DNA of 46,957 nt from MGIIb-O5 sp036154155 (GTDB taxonomy: Archaea > Thermoplasmatota > Poseidoniia > Poseidoniales > Thalassarchaeaceae). Under the pieces are notes generated by a model, which was not told where the DNA came from, did not search any database, and was given only the letters and a program-made list of their open reading frames with translations. Location: assembly GCA_036154155.1 (NCBI GenBank), contig JAYZLP010000046.1, forward strand, positions 1 through 46,957, in the 5' to 3' direction. Of the stretch, positions 34,181 to 41,542 are shown in pieces (position 1 is the stretch's first letter; every line of letters starts with the position of its first letter). The position numbers were made by a program, and so were the translations under genes.

Positions 34181-35452
34181 CTAAGCGTTCCCAATTCCTG
34201 TCGTGTTATTGCCAAGCCGCGGCTCCTCTCTAACTGGTAGGTGAATCAACGATGAGAATACTCCAACGGCAATCCCGACCCACCATACGGTGGTGTAACT
34301 ACCATACATATCGTAAAGGACACCTCCCAGGTAAACCCCGACGAAACTCCCCACCTGATGCGAGAAGAATACTATTCCGTAGAGTGTAGCCATGTACCTC
34401 ACACCGTAGATATGAGCTACTAGTCCGCTGGTAAGTGGAACCGTAGCCAACCACAGGAAACCCATCGCGAATGAGAAGATTAGCACTGAATTAGCACTAA
34501 CAGGAGTCAAGATGAACCATGCTGCTGCGATTGATCGGCCCGCATATATCCCTGACAGTAACCACTTCTTCCCGAATCTCTTGCCAGCCCATCCAGCCAT
34601 CAGAGTTCCAACTATGTTGGCAGCTCCAATGACCGAAATCGCGAACCCTCCCAGTGCGGCGGTGGTCTCTATCCCTAGATCTCCACACCATCCTGCGGGA
34701 TCGATCGGAGCACTCATCTCAGTAATCAGTGCAGGGAAGTGGGCAGTAATGAAAGCAAGCTGATATCCACAGGAGAAGAACCCCACGAAGATCATCATGT
34801 AGGAAGGATCCTTCATCGCTATACGCAGTATCTCCCCGAGACTCTCCTCAATCTCCTCCTTGCTGGCTCTGCCGGGAGCTTGCATGAACGGAAGTAACAG
34901 AAGAACAGCGAGTATCGAGACAGCGAAGATAATGAATACAGATTGCCAACTCATACTCTCCAGCAGGTAAACGGCTACTATCGGTCCGACAATTTGCCCG
35001 GCAGATCCAGAGGCCGTTGCTATGGCCATACTCATCGCCCTGTGTTCGGGAGCACTAGCTCGACCGATCACTGCAAGAATGACTCCGAATCCAGTTCCAG
35101 CAATTCCGAATCCGACGAGAACCTCGTAGAATTGGACTTCGAAGGCAGTCTCCGCTCCCGTTGTTAGAACCAAACCCAGAGAATAGAGAATCGCCCCTAG
35201 AACAATGGCTTTCCTATCACCTAATTTTTCAGAGAAGGCACCGAATAAAGGAGCACCGAAACCCCAAGCCAGATTCTGAATTGCTATTGCTAGACTGAAT
35301 TCTGCCCTAGGCCAGCCGAATTCATCTTGTATGGGTATCTGGAATACTCCGAATGAAGCTCTGATTGCGAAGCCTACGAGGACAATAATGCACCCTACTA
35401 ACAATACAGGGGTGAATAGAGAGGCGCCCTTGTTCCCTGAGTAATCGGACAC
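34181..35452 (-). CDS. Major facilitator superfamily transporter
   Basis: 423 residues with about 12 hydrophobic spans in two six-span halves. Family pattern in the loops: G-A-F-S-E-K-L-G-D-R-K-A between spans 2 and 3, and G-K-R-F-G-K-K-W in the second half. The arrangement resembles oxalate/monocarboxylate-type MFS members, but substrate cannot be assigned. The start is GTG overlapping the upstream RidA stop (TAGTG), so the two are translationally coupled. Confidence 0.85.
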   Translation of the reverse strand: MSDYSGNKGASLFTPVLLVGCIIVLVGFAIRASFGVFQIPIQDEFGWPRAEFSLAIAIQNLAWGFGAPLFGAFSEKLGDRKAIVLGAILYSLGLVLTTGAETAFEVQFYEVLVGFGIAGTGFGVILAVIGRASAPEHRAMSMAIATASGSAGQIVGPIVAVYLLESMSWQSVFIIFAVSILAVLLLLPFMQAPGRASKEEIEESLGEILRIAMKDPSYMMIFVGFFSCGYQLAFITAHFPALITEMSAPIDPAGWCGDLGIETTAALGGFAISVIGAANIVGTLMAGWAGKRFGKKWLLSGIYAGRSIAAAWFILTPVSANSVLIFSFAMGFLWLATVPLTSGLVAHIYGVRYMATLYGIVFFSHQVGSFVGVYLGGVLYDMYGSYTTVWWVGIAVGVFSSLIHLPVREEPRLGNNTTGIGNA

Positions 35453-35826
35453 TAAGTTCCACTTCCACGGAACGCTTCACAGACGATCTCTATCAGGGCA
35501 TCCAGAGGGAGACCTGCCGCTTGATACGCCGCTCTGGCAGGAGGCATCGCGTCCCCCAGCCATTCTCCGTAGATTTCATTGACAACTCCGTAATCGCTCA
35601 TATCGGAAAGGAGAATCACTACCTTGACTAGATCCGCTCGAGATGAGTTCGCCGCAAGCAGTAAGTCATCTATCTTTGAGAGTGCACTATGTGTCTGCCC
35701 CTCTATCGAATCGCCTCCATCAACACCGACCTGGCCGGATAGCCAGATGTGGTCTCTGACATTTATTCCTGGTGAATAGGGGGCGAAAACCGCCGCTCCC
35801 GTGTCTATCTTTAGCTTGCGTGCCAT
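35452..35826 (-). CDS. ridA: RidA family enamine/imine deaminase
   Basis: 124 residues, family length. RidA proteins hydrolyse reactive 2-aminoacrylate-type enamines made by pyridoxal enzymes. Landmarks: W-L-S-G-Q-V-G, the substrate-binding Arg in P-A-R-A-A-Y-Q-A-A-G-L-P, and the end L-I-E-I-V-C-E-A. The stop overlaps the start of the MFS gene, so detoxification and export may be linked; this is inferred from coupling alone. Confidence 0.92.
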   Translation of the reverse strand: MARKLKIDTGAAVFAPYSPGINVRDHIWLSGQVGVDGGDSIEGQTHSALSKIDDLLLAANSSRADLVKVVILLSDMSDYGVVNEIYGEWLGDAMPPARAAYQAAGLPLDALIEIVCEAFRGSGT

Positions 35827-35855
35827 GCAATTCGCAGGGGTTGTCAGTCAAAGAA

Positions 35856-36302
35856 CTACTCTCGGAGCATTTCTATTATTCTCATGTGATCTCCAGCCAC
35901 CTCTTCGTCTGTGATCTCCCCCAATGGCCTCCACTCTGCATGTGAGGCGTCATCCCCTGCCACAGGAACCGAACCCGGGTCAACTTCCACTAGGTAGAAT
36001 AGGGCGATCACGTGTTTACGCGGGTCCCTGACAGGATTCCCGTGAATTGAAAGAGCAACTGGTTCGAACCCATCCACTCCGGCTTCTTCCTCTAACTCTC
36101 GGATTACTGCATCCTCCGGATCCTCTCCGTAATCCACAAACCCCCCCGGGAATGCCCACTTGCCCTTTGAGGGGTCTTTCCCCCTTCTGATTAGGAGAAC
36201 CTCAGTTCCAGAACCACTCTCTCTAAGGGCCACAGCGTCTACTGCCACGGAGGGGCTTCTGTAGCTATCTCGTCCACAGTGGTGGCACGCGTCATCTCCC
36301 AT
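35856..36302 (-). CDS. Nudix hydrolase
   Basis: 148-residue phosphohydrolase of nucleoside diphosphate derivatives. A full Nudix box runs from G-F-V-D-Y-G-E to R-E-L-E-E-E-A-G-V (G-x5-E-x7-R-E-U-x-E-E-x-G-U). A short N-terminal C-H-H-C segment could bind zinc. The ATG at 36302 has an excellent aaaggaggagaaa site and overlaps the 3' end of uppS by 11 bases; a longer frame back to 36443 is rejected. Substrate unknown. Confidence 0.9.
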   Translation of the reverse strand: MGDDACHHCGRDSYRSPSVAVDAVALRESGSGTEVLLIRRGKDPSKGKWAFPGGFVDYGEDPEDAVIRELEEEAGVDGFEPVALSIHGNPVRDPRKHVIALFYLVEVDPGSVPVAGDDASHAEWRPLGEITDEEVAGDHMRIIEMLRE

Positions 36303-37140
36303 ATTTTCTCCTCCTTTTCTGGAACGACTCGAGGGCCTCGTAGAGGTCAGACTTAGTGAATGACGGCCAGTGAACATCCGTGAAGTGAAGCTCAGAATAT
36401 GCAATTTGCCAAAGAAGGAAGTTCGAAATTCGCTCCTCGCCACTAGTCCGGATGACCAAATCAGGATCAGGGAGGTTTGATGTGTACAGCCTTCTGGAAA
36501 TCTGCTCTGTGTCTATCGAATCTAGAGAAATCTCACCATCCGCGTGTGCTGCTGCAACATCTCTTACTGCATCCACAATCTCCTCTCTCCCGCCATATGC
36601 GAGACACACCGTGAAAAGAAACTCTGAATACTCTGAGGTGGACTCCTCTGCAACCCTAATCGCCTCACGAACCCTCTCTGGAAGAAGCTCCAAGCGGCCA
36701 ACTGCCTGAACCCTCACCTTTCTCGCGTGGATCTTAGGATCTTCGGAAATCTCGGTCAAGCCCGAGACGTAGAGGTCATACAATGACTCGAGCTCCTCTT
36801 CTGACCTCTCGCTGATATTCTCTGTAGACAGTGCGTAAACCGTGAAGTATGGAATTTCTAAATCAAGGATCCATTCCATCACTTCCTTGAGCTTCTCCTT
36901 GCCCTGGTTGTGCCCGACATCCCTGTCTAGCTGACTGTTCCATGCAAACCTTCTATTTCCATCCATTATAATCGAAACATGCTTTGGGAGATCGCCCTCC
37001 CTAAGACGGTCCCTTAGTCTGTTTGCCCGAATCCTGTCGGTTCTGGAGACGAAACTCCATGCGTAGCTAGAATTAGCCACGATTCCCGCTGGAATCGAGA
37101 CTACCCTGAATTTCAGCATCCACTTTGCCAGGGAGTCCAT
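36292..37140 (-). CDS. uppS: cis-Prenyltransferase (polyprenyl diphosphate synthase)
   Basis: Builds long-chain polyprenyl diphosphate from isopentenyl units; in archaea this gives the dolichol-type lipid used in N-glycosylation. 282 residues with the diphosphate-binding motif H-V-S-I-I-M-D-G-N-R-R-F-A, Y-A-L-S-T-E-N, and the closing R-T-S-G-E-E-R-I-S-N-F and W-P-S-F blocks. ATG 37140 is preferred because taggaag precedes it; longer frames (TTG 37221, ATG 37212 or 37173) lack such a site. An N-terminal ~55-residue extension precedes the core, partly hydrophobic, which may help membrane association. Confidence 0.92.
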   Translation of the reverse strand: MDSLAKWMLKFRVVSIPAGIVANSSYAWSFVSRTDRIRANRLRDRLREGDLPKHVSIIMDGNRRFAWNSQLDRDVGHNQGKEKLKEVMEWILDLEIPYFTVYALSTENISERSEEELESLYDLYVSGLTEISEDPKIHARKVRVQAVGRLELLPERVREAIRVAEESTSEYSEFLFTVCLAYGGREEIVDAVRDVAAAHADGEISLDSIDTEQISRRLYTSNLPDPDLVIRTSGEERISNFLLWQIAYSELHFTDVHWPSFTKSDLYEALESFQKRRRKYGR

Positions 37141-37223
37141 GCGACTTCCTAGGGCACTCCGCCGCCTCCCCATGAGTCGACCAGATGACAGCCCCACTAA
37201 AGGGAGTCGCATTGAAATCAAGG

Positions 37224-37769
37224 CTATTCGAACACGATATCGGCCGAATCACCGACCTCTTCCAAAAGGCCCTTGTCAGGATTGACCACGATGACTTGCC
37301 CAGATTTCTCCCAAACCGCCAGATCGTGCCTGCTGTTTCCAGCGTATCCGAAACCTCCCTCTCCGAAACGCGCCACAAGAGCCTCGGCCTTCTTCTTGTC
37401 ACGTAGGTTGTACTTCCTATCTGATGCCATGACATCGGAGAACAGACCAACATGTGCGGCCACCTGTTCGGCCACGATCCTGTCCGATGCGGTTGCTAGG
37501 ATCAAAGTCCTCCCTCTGGCGTGCTCGCCTGTGAGCCAGTCCAGGAATGCGAGATGGTAGTCTAGCTCGGATGGATCGAAAACCAGTTTCTTTGCCAGGT
37601 CCCTCTTCCACTCCGCCCTCCTTCCCGTGAACTCCTTCACAAAGACACCGGGAATCATCCAGGGGCGCCTCGAAAGAACCCTCTTTGCACTGATGTCTGA
37701 TAGGTCGGACAGGATTAGGGTACCATCCATGTCGACTGCCAGTGGGATGTCCGACCCCTCTTCGCCCAT
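37224..37769 (-). CDS. HAD-superfamily phosphatase, UbiA-associated type
   Basis: 181-residue phosphohydrolase. Motif I is D-M-D-G-T-L near residue 13, with the later A-T-A-S segment and a G-Y-A-G-N-S-R-H-D-L motif IV near the end. It resembles the HAD half of HAD-UbiA fusion proteins involved in lipid-phosphate-linked prenyl transfer. Here it stands alone, just before uppS, so it could act on polyprenyl or related phosphates, by inference only. Confidence 0.78.
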   Translation of the reverse strand: MGEEGSDIPLAVDMDGTLILSDLSDISAKRVLSRRPWMIPGVFVKEFTGRRAEWKRDLAKKLVFDPSELDYHLAFLDWLTGEHARGRTLILATASDRIVAEQVAAHVGLFSDVMASDRKYNLRDKKKAEALVARFGEGGFGYAGNSRHDLAVWEKSGQVIVVNPDKGLLEEVGDSADIVFE

Positions 37770-37788
37770 GTTCTCCGCTCGATGGCCT

Positions 37789-37855
37789 CCGATTCAAGCC
37801 TTCGCAGGCAGGCTCAATGAAGTCAATGGCCTCTTCCTGCGTATTAAGTAAGGTG
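37789..37855. repeat. 67-base imperfect direct repeat, copy A
   Basis: Ungapped partner of 38441-38507: 50 of 67 positions match by hand count, with the block tcaatgaagtca identical. It lies in the gap upstream of the HAD gene. Confidence 0.6.
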
Positions 37856-37864
37856 TGGGGCTGA

Positions 37865-38398
37865 CTAATCCATCTGCTCTGAAATGCTGGAGACTAGCAG
37901 TGGTATTGCGACAAGTGCCCCGCAAAGGCCGTTCGTGACAAGGCCGAAGCCCATGCCATCGAAGGCAGGGAGATCCATGGCCATGTTCATGGGTAGCTGC
38001 AAGACATAGCCAAGCACTAGCAGTCCGAGTGCTATGTGTACGCCCCTCTTCTTGTACTTGATCATGAGCACGCCTGCATAGATGCCGATAGCGGAGAGTG
38101 TGAGTGTAATGAGCCCGAGAAGGGTGACCAAAAATCCTCCTTCGACCGCACCGTCCCCTAATTCGGACCCGAAGCCTGCAAGCAGGGCGCCGCCTAAGAC
38201 AAGAGCAAGAGATCCTAGAAGTGCAAGTACCTGGAATAGTGAATATATGGCCCCAATGATGATTGGAACGGGTGACTTCGAGGCATAGACGACAGGCTCG
38301 GTCTGCTGATACACGCCTGCATCGGCAGCGGGTGCTTCACTTGGCGTTCCTGACAATGTGTTTCCTTCCTGGGCTGCGCCTCCGGTGGTCTCTTCCAT
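37865..38398 (-). CDS. Membrane protein of unknown function, four predicted spans
   Basis: 177 residues. The first ~50 are polar and Gly/Ala/Thr/Ser-rich (M-E-E-T-T-G-G-A-A-Q), followed by about four hydrophobic segments (I-I-I-G-A-I-Y-S-L-F, L-G-S-L-A-L-V-L-G-G, L-G-L-I-T-L-T-L-S-A, and I-A-L-G-L-L-V-L-G). No recognised family. ATG 38398 is chosen; GTG 38404 would add two residues. It is flanked by a 67-base repeat on each side. Confidence 0.6.
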   Translation of the reverse strand: MEETTGGAAQEGNTLSGTPSEAPAADAGVYQQTEPVVYASKSPVPIIIGAIYSLFQVLALLGSLALVLGGALLAGFGSELGDGAVEGGFLVTLLGLITLTLSAIGIYAGVLMIKYKKRGVHIALGLLVLGYVLQLPMNMAMDLPAFDGMGFGLVTNGLCGALVAIPLLVSSISEQMD

Positions 38399-38440
38399 GC
38401 GCACCCATAGGGGCCCCCTGACTTAGTACTGCCTACGGCA

Positions 38441-38507
38441 CCGACTCAAGGCTTCGCAGACCGATTCAATGAAGTCAGTGACCCCTTCGTGGACACTGAG
38501 TACGATG
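38441..38507. repeat. 67-base imperfect direct repeat, copy B
   Basis: Partner of copy A at 37789-37855. It overlaps an in-frame ATG (38469) that would extend the next gene, which makes that far-upstream start less likely. Confidence 0.6.
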
Positions 38508-38540
38508 TCAGACCACGTGCCACTCTGGAGGCCGGGTGCG

Positions 38541-39752
38541 ATGCGTGTAGTGGAATCCGATGATCCGTGCCCTACCGGCTTCCTTTCGATCACGGTCATA
38601 AATACGGAACTTGGAATGTCAGCTTCAATGATAGAACCCGATGAGATCAATGTACCGGATGACTGGGAAAGGGTGATCTCGGAACTCGAGCCATGGGGCG
38701 AAGTTCCGGAGGGCATCATCAGATCACTGTCCTACGAGGAGACGTCCAGAGGTCCAGTGGTACGATTGAACGCCGATGAGGATTGGGTGGCGGAGTTTCT
38801 CCCATGGGGGTCTGACGGACAGATTAGGGCGAGGTCTAGGCACGCACCGGAGATTTGCGACTCGCCATGTGGTGGATTCTACTGGAATGGACGTGACATG
38901 ATAATCGTCAGGAAGCAAGGAGGGCCTTTCGTTGGGTCAGAAAACGCCCTTATGGAGTCCCTGAAGAATAACGACATAGGGTCTTCAGCAAAGATCCTCG
39001 AACGCGCGGGCGCACTTCTGGGACAGTACCACAGTGCTATGGAGCCGATTCTATCCACTCCCCCGGATCAGAAGAGGTGGAACTCTAGGAATGAGGGGAT
39101 AGAGAGGGTGCTCAGGGCCCAGTTCATATGGAGGGCCCCATTTACAAAGGAGCAACCATGCACTCTCAGCCTTCTCGATGTGAGGTTTTCGGACATCTCC
39201 GAGAGTAGTGTCCGTATCACACGCCCGAGACTGGCTGACGCCCTTAAGCCACATGATTCGGATAAGCCGGGCATGAGGGACCTAGCATCCCTGATGCATG
39301 ACCTCTCGAGGATCCATCACGACTCGGGATCAACCTCGGATATAGTGGAACTGAGGTCCTCACTCATCGAGGGTTGGAAGTCCGAAGCCCCCGAGCTATG
39401 GGCCTCAGATGCGGCATTCTACTCCCATAGGGGAGGACTCGCGATATGGGAGTACGAACAATGCCTGCTGGACGTTATGGAGGCCACTTCCCACCAGTCC
39501 GGAGCTCCCGAGCCCGCAGTTACGATGCTGGCGTACGTAAGGCCTTACCAGAAGGGCATGTTCAACAACAGAACGTTCGCCGCACTTTCTCTGATGTCAT
39601 TCTTCTTCGCCACAACGACCCTCCTCAACAGCATCCCCCCGTCCCTGATGGACATTCCAATACCCCTCTTCTTCATGGCCCTCGGGGTTGTGTGCCTCAA
39701 GACATACTGGGGTAAGTCACCTCCCCCTGAGAAGCCATTCAACGTCCCATAG
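38541..39752 (+). CDS. Membrane-anchored protein of unknown function
   Basis: 403 residues from ATG 38541, which has ggagg nine bases upstream; an earlier ATG at 38469 and later ones at 38616 and 38628 are possible. The soluble region is acidic, with two H-containing helical stretches (L-L-G-Q-Y-H-S-A-M and L-M-H-D-L-S-R-I-H-H) and an L-L-D-V-R-F-S-D segment. This faintly recalls degenerate aminoglycoside-phosphotransferase-like kinases. Two spans close the protein (T-F-A-A-L-S-L-M-S-F-F-F and I-P-L-F-F-M-A-L-G-V-V). Kinase similarity is only a suspicion. It is convergent with gpmA, one base apart. Confidence 0.55.
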   Translation: MRVVESDDPCPTGFLSITVINTELGMSASMIEPDEINVPDDWERVISELEPWGEVPEGIIRSLSYEETSRGPVVRLNADEDWVAEFLPWGSDGQIRARSRHAPEICDSPCGGFYWNGRDMIIVRKQGGPFVGSENALMESLKNNDIGSSAKILERAGALLGQYHSAMEPILSTPPDQKRWNSRNEGIERVLRAQFIWRAPFTKEQPCTLSLLDVRFSDISESSVRITRPRLADALKPHDSDKPGMRDLASLMHDLSRIHHDSGSTSDIVELRSSLIEGWKSEAPELWASDAAFYSHRGGLAIWEYEQCLLDVMEATSHQSGAPEPAVTMLAYVRPYQKGMFNNRTFAALSLMSFFFATTTLLNSIPPSLMDIPIPLFFMALGVVCLKTYWGKSPPPEKPFNVP

Positions 39753-39753
39753 G

Positions 39754-40356
39754 CTAACGTCTGACTACCTTCTTGGAATCATCGTCGAAGTCGTAGAACA
39801 TTGGGGTCCCTGTTGCGATCTCCACTGATACGATGTCCTCTGGGCTGATGGACTCGATGTGCATCACGATCGAGCGCAGCGAGTTTCCATGGGCCGACAC
39901 CAGGACGTTCTTGCCTTCTTCGAGGTCGGGAAGAACCTCCTCCTCGAAGTAGGGTATTGTCCTCTCGGCATTCATCTTCAGACTCTCGCCCCCGGGCGGC
40001 GGGACGTCGAATGAGCGCCTCCAGATGTGCACCTGCTCTGCACCATGTATCTCCGCAGTCTCTGCTTTGTTCAACCCCTGAAGGTCCCCATAGTGCCTCT
40101 CATTGAGACGCTCGTCCTTGAAGACTGGAACTTCTCCGGAATGGGAATTCCGGCTCATGATGATCTCAGCAGTTCTCTGCGCCCTCTTCAGCCCGCTTGT
40201 GTGGACAACATCGAATCGAATTCCGGAAAGTTCGTCACCGGCGGTCTCAGCCTCCATGACGCCCTTCTCAGACAGGTCGACATCAGTCCACCCGGTGAAC
40301 CGGTTCTCAGCGTTCCATACTGACTGCCCGTGCCTGACTAGAACCAGTGTCGGCAT
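39754..40356 (-). CDS. gpmA: Phosphoglycerate mutase, 2,3-BPG-dependent type
   Basis: Interconverts 3- and 2-phosphoglycerate. 200 residues. The phospho-His in V-R-H-G-Q-S-V-W-N (near 9), the E-R-H-Y-G-D-L-Q-G active-site segment and S-A-H-G-N-S-L-R near the end identify the cofactor-dependent class, rather than the iPGM class more common in archaea. The gene is nine bases downstream of the MscS gene, in the same direction. With pgk in this window it supplies lower glycolysis/gluconeogenesis. Confidence 0.92.
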   Translation of the reverse strand: MPTLVLVRHGQSVWNAENRFTGWTDVDLSEKGVMEAETAGDELSGIRFDVVHTSGLKRAQRTAEIIMSRNSHSGEVPVFKDERLNERHYGDLQGLNKAETAEIHGAEQVHIWRRSFDVPPPGGESLKMNAERTIPYFEEEVLPDLEEGKNVLVSAHGNSLRSIVMHIESISPEDIVSVEIATGTPMFYDFDDDSKKVVRR

Positions 40357-40365
40357 CTCTAAACC

Positions 40366-41445
40366 TCAAGAATTGTGAGTCTCTCGAAGTCGGGGCTCGT
40401 GGAACTTCAGTCCACACTCTTCGGCCCTCGCCCTAGCCATCATTGCCAAGTCCTCGTTCATCTCCCTCTCGATTTTTGCTGACGAGTCGCAGTAGAAGTT
40501 GGTGCTAACGATAATCTTCGAAGGGCCTACAGAGCTTATCCTGACCCAAGAGTCCTCCTTCTTGACGGCCCTTGGATCAGATGCGACTTGCTCTGATAGC
40601 GACTCGCAGAAGGACCTCAGTGAGTCTTGGTCGCTGCTGGCCTCGAACTCGAAGTTTGGCCTTATCCTCCTGAACCTCCTCTGGCTGAAGTTCTCCACAG
40701 CGGAATTGGTAATGTTGGCATTTGGAACCGTGACCAGCGTGTCGGCGCTTGTGCGAATGAGGGTCGTCCTGAGGGCTATGGTCACAACCTCGCCCTCCAC
40801 GCCATCAACGATAATCCAGTCCCCGACGTTGAAGGGCTGATCGATTAGGATGCTAATCGCTCCGAATATGTTGGCCACCGAGTCCTTGGCCGCTAGTGCC
40901 AGGGCCAGACCGGCGATTCCCAAACCTGCTATCAGCCCAGTAAGATCCAAGCCACCCAGCCCTGCCAGGACGAAGATTCCGCTGACAACCACTGCCAGTC
41001 GTCCGACTGACTCTGCTACGCTGGCCAGAGATCTCCTTGCTGCCATGTTATCGCCCTCGACAACGATGAAAGCATCCAGGAAGTCCACTAAGCGATAAGC
41101 GGCCAAAAGCATCAGAAGGACGAATCCAGCGTACACATACGAATTGACCGTATCGACCATCTCCGAGTCCCATACGGGGCTAGTATTTCCATTCAGCCAG
41201 TCTATCGAGTAGTTGAACACTAGGAAGCCGAACATCCATCCAAGGGACTTTGGCGCCAAGACGCTCTTACCGTCAATCCTGTCTGTCTTCGACAAGAGGT
41301 CCATCAACCGGGGGAAAACGAACCTTCGTGCTAGCACCCCGCTACCCACGCTCAATGCGATTACCGCCACAATTACGGCCAGCGTGCCAGTCGAAAAATC
41401 GAGCAATGCCGCCTCTCCTGCCATAAACTCGTCCAGTTGCTCCAT
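40366..41445 (-). CDS. MscS-family mechanosensitive channel
   Basis: 359-residue small-conductance mechanosensitive channel. Several spans in the N-terminal half, then the pore helix-like G-L-G-I-A-G-L-A-L-A-L-A-A-K-D and the beta domain with G-D-W-I-I-V-D-G-V-E-G-E-V and V-P-N-A-N-I-T-N-S-A-V-E-N. The C-terminal cytoplasmic part (F-R-R-I-R-P-N-F and beyond) completes it. Releases small solutes under hypo-osmotic stress. Probably transcribed with gpmA. Confidence 0.92.
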   Translation of the reverse strand: MEQLDEFMAGEAALLDFSTGTLAVIVAVIALSVGSGVLARRFVFPRLMDLLSKTDRIDGKSVLAPKSLGWMFGFLVFNYSIDWLNGNTSPVWDSEMVDTVNSYVYAGFVLLMLLAAYRLVDFLDAFIVVEGDNMAARRSLASVAESVGRLAVVVSGIFVLAGLGGLDLTGLIAGLGIAGLALALAAKDSVANIFGAISILIDQPFNVGDWIIVDGVEGEVVTIALRTTLIRTSADTLVTVPNANITNSAVENFSQRRFRRIRPNFEFEASSDQDSLRSFCESLSEQVASDPRAVKKEDSWVRISSVGPSKIIVSTNFYCDSSAKIEREMNEDLAMMARARAEECGLKFHEPRLRETHNS

Positions 41446-41481
41446 GAACTGGCCGACGAAGTCTCACTCATAAACTCAGCC

Positions 41482-41498
41482 CCGGCCCATAGGGCCGG
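41482..41498. repeat. Perfect GC-rich inverted repeat between divergent genes
   Basis: ccggccc / gggccgg, seven base pairs with a three-base loop, between the MscS gene start (41445) and the M14 peptidase start. Could be an operator or an RNA hairpin in the leader; no regulator is identified. Confidence 0.5.
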
Positions 41499-41542
41499 AT
41501 TACGAGGGATTGAATACTGCCTGTATTGTCGCGGTTACGCAC

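Noticed and set aside
37417..37865. Possible coding remnant on the minus strand reading D-F-I-E-P-A-C-E-G-L, similar to one near 38423-38508
   Set aside because: Similarity covers about 15 residues only, and differences fall often at second codon positions, not third; treated as a DNA repeat rather than a pseudogene.
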